Shown piece after piece: positions 34,218-42,431 of a DNA stretch of 53,616 bases (the first letter of the stretch is position 1; every line of letters begins with the position of its first letter). The translations under genes and the position numbers were made by a program. Source of the stretch: UBA3775 sp964584255 (GTDB lineage: Bacteria; Bacillota; Clostridia; Lachnospirales; Lachnospiraceae); NCBI GenBank assembly GCA_964584255.1, contig CAZOZM010000012.1, forward strand, positions 1 through 53,616. The letters run 5' to 3'. The notes below the pieces were generated by a model. It did not search any database. It saw only the letters and a list, made by a program, of their open reading frames with translations, and was not told the DNA's origin.

Positions 34218-35615
34218 TCAGATTACCTTGTGATGTTTCCATCTGCCGCTTATATATCTTGCGGTAAATACCACCATTCTGACTGTCCAGTCCGAGAACA
34301 TTGCAATCCAGACTGCTATCGGACCAAATCCCTTTACCCTTATAAGAAAGATACACAATGCAACTCTTAAAACCCACATAATGAGTGCCGATGCAATCAT
34401 GGAAAATCTTACATCTCCCGCAGCTCTTATTCCGTAAGCCGGAACAAAAGCCAGGGTCCATACTATGGGCTTAACTATGGTAATCCACGAAACCATGTTG
34501 AAACATATTTGAGCACTGACTTCCAACATTCCGCCCAGCTTTGTAATAAGCGGTGTAAAAGCAAAAATCAGTATACTGCTTACAAACACACCGATTTCGG
34601 CCCACCAGGTGAGTTTACATATGTAATATCCGGCTTCGTTATACCTTCCTGCTCCCACTGCCTGTCCGACAACCGTCATCATACCTATTCCAATGCCGAT
34701 TGCGACCATACCGGTGAGTCCTTCCAGCGTTGCAGTCATGGCCTGTGCTGCCATTTCATCCGTGCTTAAAGTGGCAACGGACGACTGAATTGCAAGTTTT
34801 CCGAACTGAAACATGCCATTTTCTATACCTGACGGAATTCCTATCGCAAGTATGGCGGCAATCATCTTCAAATCCGGCTTTATAAGATAATTTGTAATTA
34901 CTATTTTCTGTTTCGGTCTTCTCAAAAAAAAGAAAATAACCACCATACAGAAAACTCTTGATATTAAAGTGGAAATTGCTGCTCCTGCAACCCCCATATT
35001 AAATCCAAAAATCAATATTGCATTACCGGCTATATTCAACAGGTTTGATATAACCGATATTTTCATTGGAAACTTTGCATTCCCTCCTGCTCTGTAAAAG
35101 GCAGATGCCGCACTGAAAAGTGCCAGAAAAGGAAATGACAGCGCCGTTATGAAAAAGTAAGTCTCCGATGCTTCAAAAACATCTTTATCTACATTACCAT
35201 ACAGTAACCTTAGTATTGGATTACAGAAGATTAAGCACAGTACGGTAAAAATAAGCGACATGGTTAATACGGTTACTATTACCTGTTCCGCCGTTTTTAT
35301 TGCTTTTGCATTATCTTCTCTTCCGAGATACTGAGAACATATTATAACTGCTCCCGTAGCCAGTGCCGAAAACACCTGTATTACCAGAATATTTATCGAA
35401 TCTACGTTTGATACGGCTGAAATGGATGCACTTCCCACACGGCTTACCATCATTGTGTCACATACACCCATCAGCTGGTTTAGCAGCTGTTCTATGACAA
35501 GTGGTATCAGAAGAAGTTTGAGTGCCTTTTTATCAAAAAGTAATGTCTCATCTTTTATCGCTTTTCTGTCATAGAAAAACCTTCCAAACAACTCTGAAGA
35601 TTTTAATCCGTTCAT
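34218..35615 (-). CDS. MATE family efflux protein (second copy type)
   Basis: The 465-residue protein has about twelve membrane helices in two homologous halves. MATE motifs include LVIEQLLNQLMGVCDTMMVSRVG at the start of helix 1 and AGGNAKFPMKISVISNLLNIAGNAIL in the middle. It is only distantly similar to the MATE protein at 518-1843. A 22-residue N-terminal tail contains KAIKDETLLFDKKALK. It starts 3 bp after the stop of the formate/nitrite channel gene, so both are cotranscribed. The substrate is unknown; pairing with an anion channel offers no clear clue. Confidence 0.93.
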   Translation of the reverse strand: MNGLKSSELFGRFFYDRKAIKDETLLFDKKALKLLLIPLVIEQLLNQLMGVCDTMMVSRVGSASISAVSNVDSINILVIQVFSALATGAVIICSQYLGREDNAKAIKTAEQVIVTVLTMSLIFTVLCLIFCNPILRLLYGNVDKDVFEASETYFFITALSFPFLALFSAASAFYRAGGNAKFPMKISVISNLLNIAGNAILIFGFNMGVAGAAISTLISRVFCMVVIFFFLRRPKQKIVITNYLIKPDLKMIAAILAIGIPSGIENGMFQFGKLAIQSSVATLSTDEMAAQAMTATLEGLTGMVAIGIGIGMMTVVGQAVGAGRYNEAGYYICKLTWWAEIGVFVSSILIFAFTPLITKLGGMLEVSAQICFNMVSWITIVKPIVWTLAFVPAYGIRAAGDVRFSMIASALIMWVLRVALCIFLIRVKGFGPIAVWIAMFSDWTVRMVVFTARYISGRWKHHKVI

Positions 35616-35618
35616 TTA

Positions 35619-36458
35619 TTATTCCTGCTTATTCTTTTTTCCGTATAAATAAAACATCGGAACTGCGACCAATACCACACCGCCTATTATGTTTCCGATT
35701 GTTACCGCCAAAAGGTTGTCAAGGAAAAATGCCTTTATGTTCAGCGCGTCCAAATCAGCTCCCGTAAGATTATATATTACCGCTGCTGCTTCCCTGTATT
35801 CATCATTTCCCTTGGCCATCAGCCCTGCCGGTATGTAATACATATTTGCTATGCAGTGTTCATAACCCGAAATAACGAAAGCAAGTATTGCAAAGAAAAT
35901 TCCGAGTATCTTACCTGCAATATCCTTTGCCGCTGCTGCAAGAACCACTGCCGCACATACAATAACATTACACATTATGGAAGATGCCATAAGTTCTCCC
36001 GTAGACTTTGTTACCTTACCCAATGCCGTCTTTATTGTTGCCGCCGCCAAGGCTCCGGAGCCCATGTCAAACTGGCCGCTAAAGTAAACCAATGCTGCTA
36101 CCAGCATTGCTCCTGCCATATTGGAAAGATAAACCAGCACAAGCATTCTGACAAATTGCAAAACCGATATTTTTCTGCCCATAACTCCCATTGCCAGCAG
36201 GCAGTCTCCGGTAAATAACTCTGCTCCCATCAGCACGACCATTATCAGACCGATTGAGAATACCACACCCGCAAGACTCTTTGCTATTCCGGTATTCGCT
36301 ATTCCATAGCTCGCTGCTGAACTTGCCGATGCTCCAATGGCGATAAATGCACCTGCCATTATTCCCTTTACAATTATTTTGCCACTTCCTGCGCCGACCC
36401 TTACTTTCGACCCCTCAGTAAGGCTCTCCGTAATATCTGTTGGACTATTGTAATTCAT
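35619..36458 (-). CDS. Formate/nitrite transporter (FNT) family channel
   Basis: The 279-residue protein has six membrane helices and FNT features such as KIIVKGIMAGAFIAIGASASS near the N-terminus, GAELFTGDCLL in the second helix, and ISGYEHCIANMYYIPAGL, which carries the conserved pore His. FNT channels pass formate, nitrite, acetate/lactate or hydrosulfide. In a fermenting anaerobe formate export is most likely, but the sequence alone cannot decide. It is the first gene of a unit with the downstream MATE gene. Confidence 0.94.
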   Translation of the reverse strand: MNYNSPTDITESLTEGSKVRVGAGSGKIIVKGIMAGAFIAIGASASSAASYGIANTGIAKSLAGVVFSIGLIMVVLMGAELFTGDCLLAMGVMGRKISVLQFVRMLVLVYLSNMAGAMLVAALVYFSGQFDMGSGALAAATIKTALGKVTKSTGELMASSIMCNVIVCAAVVLAAAAKDIAGKILGIFFAILAFVISGYEHCIANMYYIPAGLMAKGNDEYREAAAVIYNLTGADLDALNIKAFFLDNLLAVTIGNIIGGVVLVAVPMFYLYGKKNKQE

Positions 36459-36497
36459 TTCAAACCTCTGCTTATTAAATTTATAAAACTTTTAGTA

Positions 36498-36512
36498 ATT
36501 ATAGCACATGTG
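36498..36512 (-). promoter_or_regulatory. Extended -10 promoter of the FNT-MATE unit
   Basis: On the minus strand TGCTATAAT (TATAAT at 36498-36503) forms a perfect extended -10 element. The palindrome CACATGTG (36505-36512) lies directly upstream of TATAAT, overlapping the TG, and might be an operator. Confidence 0.6.
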
Positions 36513-36541
36513 TTCCCAATCTTCCACCTTTGAATTGCAAG

Positions 36542-36570
36542 AAAAAAGCACATCTTACGATGTGCTTTTT
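36542..36570. terminator. Bidirectional intrinsic terminator
   Basis: AAAAAAGCACATC pairs with GATGTGCTTTTT across TTAC, with U runs in both directions. It lies 160 bp past the ilvA stop and 70 bp before the FNT promoter, and also ends the short possible transcript from 36661. Confidence 0.9.
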
Positions 36571-36635
36571 CCAAAAACTAAAGAAAGAGTAAAATAAAAA
36601 ATAAGAGGACACTCACTTGTTAATAACTTATGAGC

Positions 36636-36666
36636 ATATTAAACCACTTGTGTCATATATTGTCAA
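36636..36666 (-). promoter_or_regulatory. Orphan promoter upstream of a terminator (possible small RNA)
   Basis: The minus strand has TTGACA (36661-36666) with TTTAAT at 17 bp (36638-36643) or TAATAT at 19 bp. Transcription would start near 36630 and end at the terminator near 36542, producing about 90 nt with no credible reading frame. Confidence 0.45.
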
Positions 36667-36731
36667 GCATTTTTGTTATTTTTTGCTAATATTTTACAAA
36701 CTTTCTTATTTTTTTTGTGCATTTTACCGTA

Positions 36732-37943
36732 TTACAGATTGGTTCTGACTAATTTCGGCTTATAACCTTTTTCCTCAAGTGCATTCATAATCTGCTTTTT
36801 GTGATCTGTTCCGAAACACTCAAGGGTAATTCTCAATTCAACTTCCACATTTCTGTTTGTTGATACAAACTGATTATGTTCAAGTTTGATTACATTGCCC
36901 TGTTCTTTTGCAATTATATCTGCAACTTTACTGAGTTCACCCGGCTTATCCGGAAGAAGAACTGAAACCGTAAATATTCTGTCCCTGAAAATCAGTCCCT
37001 GCTGTACTACCGAAGACATGGTGATTACATCCATGTTTCCTCCGCTGAGAATTGATACCACCCTCTTATCACGGACATCAAGATGCTTTAATGCCGCAAC
37101 GGTAAGAAGTCCCGAGTTTTCGACTACCATCTTGTGGTTCTCTACCATATCAAGGAAAGCAACGACAAGTTCATCATCCTCAATTGTTATAATTCCGTCA
37201 AGATTTTCTTTTATGTATGGGAAAATTGTTTTTCCGGGTGTCTTTACGGCTGTTCCGTCTGCAATTGTATTGGCAGCAGGAAGAGTTATAACCTCCCCCG
37301 CCTCAAGGGATGCCTTCATACAGGCTGCACCGGCAGGTTCAACGCCTATGACCTTTATCTTCGGATTAAGCAGCTTGGCAAGTGTCGAAACGCCTGTTGC
37401 AAGACCGCCGCCGCCGATAGGCACAAGAATATATTCAACTAACGGAAGTTCCTTAAAGATTTCCATTGCTATCGTACCCTGTCCTGTTGCAACCGCAGCA
37501 TCGTCAAACGGATGTATAAATGTATATCCGTGCTCTTCCGCCAATTCGTATGCTTTTTGGCAGGCTTCATCATAAACATCTCCGTAAAGAACAACTTCCG
37601 CACCGTAACTTTTAGTACGATTTACCTTTATAAGAGGAGTGGTCGTTGGCATTACTATAACAGCCTTGGCTCCGTAACATTTTGCCGCATATGCGACTCC
37701 CTGTGCATGATTTCCGGCAGATGCCGTTATGAGGCCTTTTCTTCTTTCTTCTTCCGTAAGAGTGCTTATCTTGTAATATGCACCTCTCACCTTATATGCA
37801 CCCGTAAACTGCATATTTTCCGGTTTTAAATATACTTTGTTTCCTGTCTGCTCGCTGAGATATGCGCTGTATACAAGTTTTGTTTCAAGCGTAACCTCTT
37901 TAACCTTTTCGGATGCTTCTTCAAATTTTTCAAGCGTTAACAT
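36732..37943 (-). CDS. ilvA: Threonine ammonia-lyase (threonine dehydratase) with ACT domain
   Basis: The 403-residue PLP enzyme converts threonine to 2-oxobutanoate and ammonia, feeding isoleucine synthesis or propionate formation. The PLP-lysine motif FTGAYKVRGA, the substrate-binding SAGNHAQGVA and the phosphate cradle GGGGLATG are intact. A single C-terminal ACT domain (about 325-403) suggests control by an amino acid. The length and one ACT domain fit the clostridial IlvA/TdcB type rather than the longer E. coli IlvA. It begins 42 bp after glmS on the same strand and may be read from the glmS promoter. Confidence 0.94.
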   Translation of the reverse strand: MLTLEKFEEASEKVKEVTLETKLVYSAYLSEQTGNKVYLKPENMQFTGAYKVRGAYYKISTLTEEERRKGLITASAGNHAQGVAYAAKCYGAKAVIVMPTTTPLIKVNRTKSYGAEVVLYGDVYDEACQKAYELAEEHGYTFIHPFDDAAVATGQGTIAMEIFKELPLVEYILVPIGGGGLATGVSTLAKLLNPKIKVIGVEPAGAACMKASLEAGEVITLPAANTIADGTAVKTPGKTIFPYIKENLDGIITIEDDELVVAFLDMVENHKMVVENSGLLTVAALKHLDVRDKRVVSILSGGNMDVITMSSVVQQGLIFRDRIFTVSVLLPDKPGELSKVADIIAKEQGNVIKLEHNQFVSTNRNVEVELRITLECFGTDHKKQIMNALEEKGYKPKLVRTNL

Positions 37944-37985
37944 ATCTTCTTACCCTATCCTGAATCGGATTAAATCCTTTCGTTT

Positions 37986-39824
37986 TTATTCAACGGTTAC
38001 ACTTTTTGCAAGATTTCTCGGTTTGTCAACATTAAGAACTCTTGCAACCGCAACATAATATGCCATAAGCTGAAGAGGTATGACTGAAAGCGATGCCGTA
38101 AAGAGCGGATTTGTCTTCGGAATGTATGCCGTGAAATCAGCAGTGTCTTCTATGCTGTAATTTCCATAAGTAGTGATTCCCATAAGATATGCACCACGGC
38201 TCTTACATTCAACCATGTTGCTGACCATCTTTTCATAAACAGATTTCTGTGTCAGAAGACCTATTACAAGAGTTCCGTCTTCAATAAGACTTATCGTTCC
38301 ATGTTTAAGTTCTCCGGCAGCATACGCCTCTGAATGAATATAGCTTACTTCCTTAAGTTTAAGACTTCCCTCCAAAACTACCGCATAATCAATTCCACGG
38401 CCGAGATAGAAAATATCTTCTTTTGTTGAAACTTTGGAAGCAAACCACTGTATTCTTTCTTTATCATCAAGGATCTTCTCTATTTTTGAAGGAATCTGCT
38501 TGATTTCATCCAAAAGTTCCTTGAATTTGTCATCCTGAATCATTCCCCTTACCTGTGCAAACTTGAGCGCAATAAGGTAACTTGCAGCTATCTGCGTACT
38601 GTATGCCTTTGTAGTTGCAACGGATATTTCCGGTCCCGCAAGCGTATAGAACACATTATCAGCCTCTCTTGCTATTGAACTTCCAACAACATTAACAATG
38701 GCAAGTGTCTTCACTCCTTTTGATTTTGCCTCCCTGAGTGCAGCAAGAGTATCTGCAGTTTCGCCGGACTGACTTATGACAATTACCAGTCCGTCAGGAT
38801 CAAGAATCGGATTTCTGTATCTGAATTCAGAACCAATTTCCACTCTTACCGGAACCCTTACCAAATCCTCTATGACATACTGTGCAACCACTCCGGCATG
38901 ATAAGCCGAACCGCATGCCACAATATATATCTGACTGATTTTTTTAATCTGCTCATCATCCAGACCTATTTCGGAAAAATCTATACTGTTTCCATTTACA
39001 ACAGAATTAATCGTATCCGAAACAGCCTTAGGCTGCTCATGGATTTCCTTAAGCATGAAGTGCTCATATCCGGCCTTTTCTGCAGCCTCAGTATCCCATT
39101 TGATTTCTACAAGTTCCTTTTGTATTTCGTCACCGTCAAGGTTGTAGAAAGTCACCTTACCATCTGAAAGTTTTCCTATTTCAAGATTCCCGATGTAATA
39201 AACATTTCTTGCATATTTAAGAATTGCCGGTACGTCAGATGCAAGATAAACATTATCTCCTTTAACACCCAAAATCATCGGACTGTCTTTTCTTGCAACA
39301 TAAATTTCACCCGGATAATCTTTAAACATTACCGCCAGTGCATAAGAACCCCTGATTCTTACCATAGCATGGTTTATGGCATCCACCGGCGTTCCAAGAT
39401 ACTTTTTATAATAGTAATCGATGAGTTTTACCGCTATCTCGGTATCGGTAGATGAATAAAATGTGTAACCTTTTTTCATGAGCTTTTGACGCAGCTCCTG
39501 ATAGTTTTCAATTATTCCGTTGTGAACTGCCACCACATTTTTATCATCGCTGCAGTGTGGATGTGCATTATTTTCGGATGGTTCTCCGTGAGTCGCCCAT
39601 CTGGTATGTCCTATTCCGCACGTTCCATGTACTGCACGTCCGTCATTCGTTTTCTCCTTGAGAATTTTAAGCATTCCCTTGGCCTTAACTATTTCAATAT
39701 CATCATTTCCGTTTCTTACGGCAATTCCTGCCGAATCATATCCTCTATACTCAAGTTTTGCAAGTCCATCCAAAAGAATAGGCGCTGCCTGTTCTTTTCC
39801 TGTAAAACCTACTATTCCGCACAT
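37986..39824 (-). CDS. glmS: Glutamine--fructose-6-phosphate aminotransferase (isomerizing)
   Basis: The 612-residue enzyme makes glucosamine-6-phosphate, the first step toward UDP-GlcNAc and peptidoglycan. It begins MCGIVGF with the nucleophile Cys2 of the glutaminase domain (1-235; GHTRWATHGEPSENNAHPH). Two SIS sugar-isomerase domains follow (about 290-425 and 460-600), and it ends with the usual LAKSVTVE. A GGGAGG site precedes the start. The leader has a promoter and a hairpin but I do not see the conserved core of a glmS ribozyme. Confidence 0.97.
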   Translation of the reverse strand: MCGIVGFTGKEQAAPILLDGLAKLEYRGYDSAGIAVRNGNDDIEIVKAKGMLKILKEKTNDGRAVHGTCGIGHTRWATHGEPSENNAHPHCSDDKNVVAVHNGIIENYQELRQKLMKKGYTFYSSTDTEIAVKLIDYYYKKYLGTPVDAINHAMVRIRGSYALAVMFKDYPGEIYVARKDSPMILGVKGDNVYLASDVPAILKYARNVYYIGNLEIGKLSDGKVTFYNLDGDEIQKELVEIKWDTEAAEKAGYEHFMLKEIHEQPKAVSDTINSVVNGNSIDFSEIGLDDEQIKKISQIYIVACGSAYHAGVVAQYVIEDLVRVPVRVEIGSEFRYRNPILDPDGLVIVISQSGETADTLAALREAKSKGVKTLAIVNVVGSSIAREADNVFYTLAGPEISVATTKAYSTQIAASYLIALKFAQVRGMIQDDKFKELLDEIKQIPSKIEKILDDKERIQWFASKVSTKEDIFYLGRGIDYAVVLEGSLKLKEVSYIHSEAYAAGELKHGTISLIEDGTLVIGLLTQKSVYEKMVSNMVECKSRGAYLMGITTYGNYSIEDTADFTAYIPKTNPLFTASLSVIPLQLMAYYVAVARVLNVDKPRNLAKSVTVE

Positions 39825-39921
39825 ATTTAAACCTCCCTGACAGATTGGATTCCATATAAGGTAATTTCTTTAATGCATATTCGTCACATTTCATGACAAT
39901 ACGCATTTGTTTTATCCGTCT

Positions 39922-39950
39922 ATTATATAAGAAAAAACCTCCTTTAGCAA
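39922..39950 (-). promoter_or_regulatory. Promoter of glmS
   Basis: The minus strand carries TTGCTA (39945-39950), a 17-bp spacer and TATAAT (39922-39927). The leader of about 85 nt contains an imperfect inverted repeat between 39871 and 39908 (TGTCAT near TGTGACG). Confidence 0.75.
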
Positions 39951-40001
39951 TAAAAACATAGTTTTTACATTTTTATGCAACGTTAAAATAAAATTACCGA
40001 C

Positions 40002-40032
40002 AAAAAAAAGAGCCGGTCTCTAAACCGGCTCT
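40002..40032 (-). terminator. Intrinsic terminator of ftsZ / the dcw cluster
   Basis: AGAGCCGGT pairs perfectly with ACCGGCTCT and is followed on the minus strand by eight U residues, 12 bp after the ftsZ stop. Confidence 0.95.
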
Positions 40033-40044
40033 GATAAATCTTAT

Positions 40045-41223
40045 TTATCTCTTGTTTTTGAGGAAATCCGGAATCTTTATTCCGTTATCCTGACTGCTTT
40101 TTGTATAATTAGGTGCTGCATATGCTGGCTTTTCTGCTTCCTGTGAAGGTGCGTAAGATGGTGCTGTATATGCAGGTTTAACAGTCTGCTGAGCAAAAGC
40201 TGGTCTTGGAGCAGCTGTCTTTGGCGGAATCTGGAAGGATGATGGCTTTGTTGCCTGGGCAGGTGTCTCACTTGCATCCTCAAGACCCGTTGCAATAACA
40301 GTAATCTTACAATAATCAGGTGTTGTATCATCATAGTTTGCACCGAAGATAATATTAGCAGATTCTCCTGCAAGCTCCTGAACGTATGTAGCCGCATCAT
40401 TTGCTTCAATAAGAGAAATGTCACCTGTAATGTTAATCATTATGTGACTTGCATTTTCCATGCTTGTCTCAAGAAGAGGACTTGTTGTAGCCTGTTTTAC
40501 TGCATCCATGCACTTGTCATCACCTGTACCTGTACCGATACCGATGTGAGCAATACCCTTGTCCTTCATTACTGTCTGTACGTCGGCAAAGTCAAGATTG
40601 ATAAGTCCGGATACATTGATAAGATCAGTAATACCCTGAACGCCCTGCTGAAGTACTTCATCCGCCTTCTTAAGTGATTCCGGAATTGTTGTTCTTCTGT
40701 CAACAATCTCAAGAAGCTTGTCGTTAGGGATTACAATCAGAGTATCTACAACCTGACGGAGTTTCTCAATTCCGCCAAGAGCATTTGTCATTCTCTGCTT
40801 TCCTTCAAAGCGGAAAGGCTTTGTAACAATACCAACAGTAAGAACACCCATGCTCTTAGCAATAGATGCAACTACAGGTGCAGCTCCCGTACCGGTTCCG
40901 CCACCCATACCGCATGTAACGAAGACCATGTCACTTCCTGCGATAATATTCTGTAATTCTTCAAGATTCTCTTCTGCAGCTTTTTCACCAACCTCCGGCT
41001 GGGCACCTGCACCGAGTCCCTTTGTAAGTTTCTCACCAATCTGAAGACACTGTGGAGCCTTACATGTTGTAAGGTGCTGTTTATCTGTATTGATACATAC
41101 GAAGTCAACTCCTACAATACCTTCCTCAATCATTCTATTTACTGCATTATTTCCTGCACCACCGACACCAATGACACGAATTTTTGCAGCTGATTCATTC
41201 TCATCTACTTTAATTTCAAGCAA
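40045..41223 (-). CDS. ftsZ: Cell division protein FtsZ
   Basis: The 392-residue tubulin homologue forms the division ring. GTP-binding signatures are clear: GVGGAGNNAVNRM near the N-terminus and the tubulin loop CGMGGGTGTGAAPV near residue 105. A variable, Pro/Ala-rich linker (about 315-380; repeated PAYTAPSYAP-like units) leads to the C-terminal peptide NGIKIPDFLKNKR, which resembles the conserved tail that binds FtsA, SepF and other anchors. It is the last gene of the dcw cluster but has its own promoter. Confidence 0.98.
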   Translation of the reverse strand: MLEIKVDENESAAKIRVIGVGGAGNNAVNRMIEEGIVGVDFVCINTDKQHLTTCKAPQCLQIGEKLTKGLGAGAQPEVGEKAAEENLEELQNIIAGSDMVFVTCGMGGGTGTGAAPVVASIAKSMGVLTVGIVTKPFRFEGKQRMTNALGGIEKLRQVVDTLIVIPNDKLLEIVDRRTTIPESLKKADEVLQQGVQGITDLINVSGLINLDFADVQTVMKDKGIAHIGIGTGTGDDKCMDAVKQATTSPLLETSMENASHIMINITGDISLIEANDAATYVQELAGESANIIFGANYDDTTPDYCKITVIATGLEDASETPAQATKPSSFQIPPKTAAPRPAFAQQTVKPAYTAPSYAPSQEAEKPAYAAPNYTKSSQDNGIKIPDFLKNKR

Positions 41224-41265
41224 AGCCGTTTCCTCCTTTTACGCTTTCCTAAACTCCTACTTGTA

Positions 41266-41294
41266 ATCTTATTATTATTTCCTCAATTAATCAA
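41266..41294 (-). promoter_or_regulatory. Promoter of ftsZ
   Basis: The minus strand has TTGATT (41289-41294), a 17-bp spacer and TAAGAT (41266-41271), giving a short leader before the AGGAGGAAA ribosome site. Confidence 0.65.
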
Positions 41295-41382
41295 GTAGAA
41301 ATTAAACTTTTTCTATAAATTTTTTATACAAAGCAGGCTTTTTCCACATTTTACCACGCCTGTCGCATACATAATGACTAAA

Positions 41383-41417
41383 TGAATGTCACATGGAGAT
41401 TTACTCCGTCACATTCA
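41383..41417 (-). terminator. Weak terminator-like hairpin after ftsQ
   Basis: TGAATGT/ACATTCA with an inner GGAG/CTCC stem lies about 90 bp beyond the ftsQ stop. The U tract is only three residues, so termination is probably partial. It may separate ftsZ from the upstream genes. Confidence 0.4.
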
Positions 41418-41506
41418 ATGGTTTACAAAGGATGAACGATATCGTCAAAACTTTAAATTTCATACGATTGCCGTTCCCGGTCTTACTGTTCACCGGCTCC
41501 CGATTC

Positions 41507-42409
41507 TTACCCGGCAAATGTTTCATCATCGTCTTCGCCTTCTCCGTCATCCGGGTTTCCACTGTCCTCGCCATCACCGGCTTCCGGGTCTATGTCACCT
41601 TCGCCGTCTCCGGCATCTCCGGCTTCCGGACTTTCCTGCTCAATAAATTCTGCTTTAATTACTGTATTATCCTCCGAAAAGGACGACATGTCAATTTTAT
41701 ATTTTGCCGTCTTTTCCTCTGCCGCAGCCAGAATATTCGGTAATGCCATCATTACGTCATTATAATTGCTCCGGCCTCCGAGATATACAACATTTCTATC
41801 CGTGCAGTTTAACGTGACATTAAGCTCATCATCGAAGTGTATTGAATCGATTAATATCTCGTATTTATCTATCAGCTGTGTCATCGAAAGAATCCTTGAG
41901 AACACTCCGGTATCCTCTACCTCAAGCTGTTTTCCTATGGTAAGACTCCGATAATCCAAACCGGTTATTTCCGGAATATTGTTCATTCTCTCAGATCTGC
42001 TTGAGATGATATATCCGTCTTTATCAAAATAAAGATATTCACCCATTTCCAAAACACATCCAACTATGTTCTTCTCATAAACCGTTATGTTAATCGTGTC
42101 AAGAGAATCAAACTTTATGGTTATCTTGTCCACAAAAGGTATTTCCGGCATTTCCCCAAAGATATAATGGATTTTGAAGAAAAGCGAATATTTATCAAGA
42201 TATTCCGTCTGCAGCTGATTCGTTATTTCTTCCGAAGAATACCATGTATTTCCCGAAACATTTACTTCTTTGATTTTGAGCTTTGTTTCACAAAAAACCA
42301 GCCCTATTGCAGCCAAAAGTGCCACTGCAAGAAAAAATATTCCCAGTTTATATCTAAAAGGGAGCGTGGTACTTAACTCCACCACTCCGTCTTTTTCTTT
42401 ACTTTTCAT
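41507..42409 (-). CDS. ftsQ: Cell division protein FtsQ/DivIB
   Basis: The 300-residue bitopic protein has a 20-residue cytosolic tail, one membrane helix (about 21-42), and a POTRA-like domain right after it (KIKEVNVSGNTWYSSEEI...). A beta domain ends near residue 255. It belongs to the FtsQ-FtsL-FtsB complex that links early and late divisome proteins. The last 45 residues are almost entirely Asp, Glu, Gly and Pro, a long acidic external tail not typical of the family. The position between ftsW and ftsZ supports the call. Confidence 0.93.
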   Translation of the reverse strand: MKSKEKDGVVELSTTLPFRYKLGIFFLAVALLAAIGLVFCETKLKIKEVNVSGNTWYSSEEITNQLQTEYLDKYSLFFKIHYIFGEMPEIPFVDKITIKFDSLDTINITVYEKNIVGCVLEMGEYLYFDKDGYIISSRSERMNNIPEITGLDYRSLTIGKQLEVEDTGVFSRILSMTQLIDKYEILIDSIHFDDELNVTLNCTDRNVVYLGGRSNYNDVMMALPNILAAAEEKTAKYKIDMSSFSEDNTVIKAEFIEQESPEAGDAGDGEGDIDPEAGDGEDSGNPDDGEGEDDDETFAG

Positions 42410-42431
42410 TCACTACCTCTGCTCATGTCTT

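Noticed and set aside
41386..41743. Plus-strand frames opposite the acidic tail of ftsQ
   Set aside because: They arise from the repetitive Asp/Glu codons read on the other strand; no ribosome site or domain supports them.
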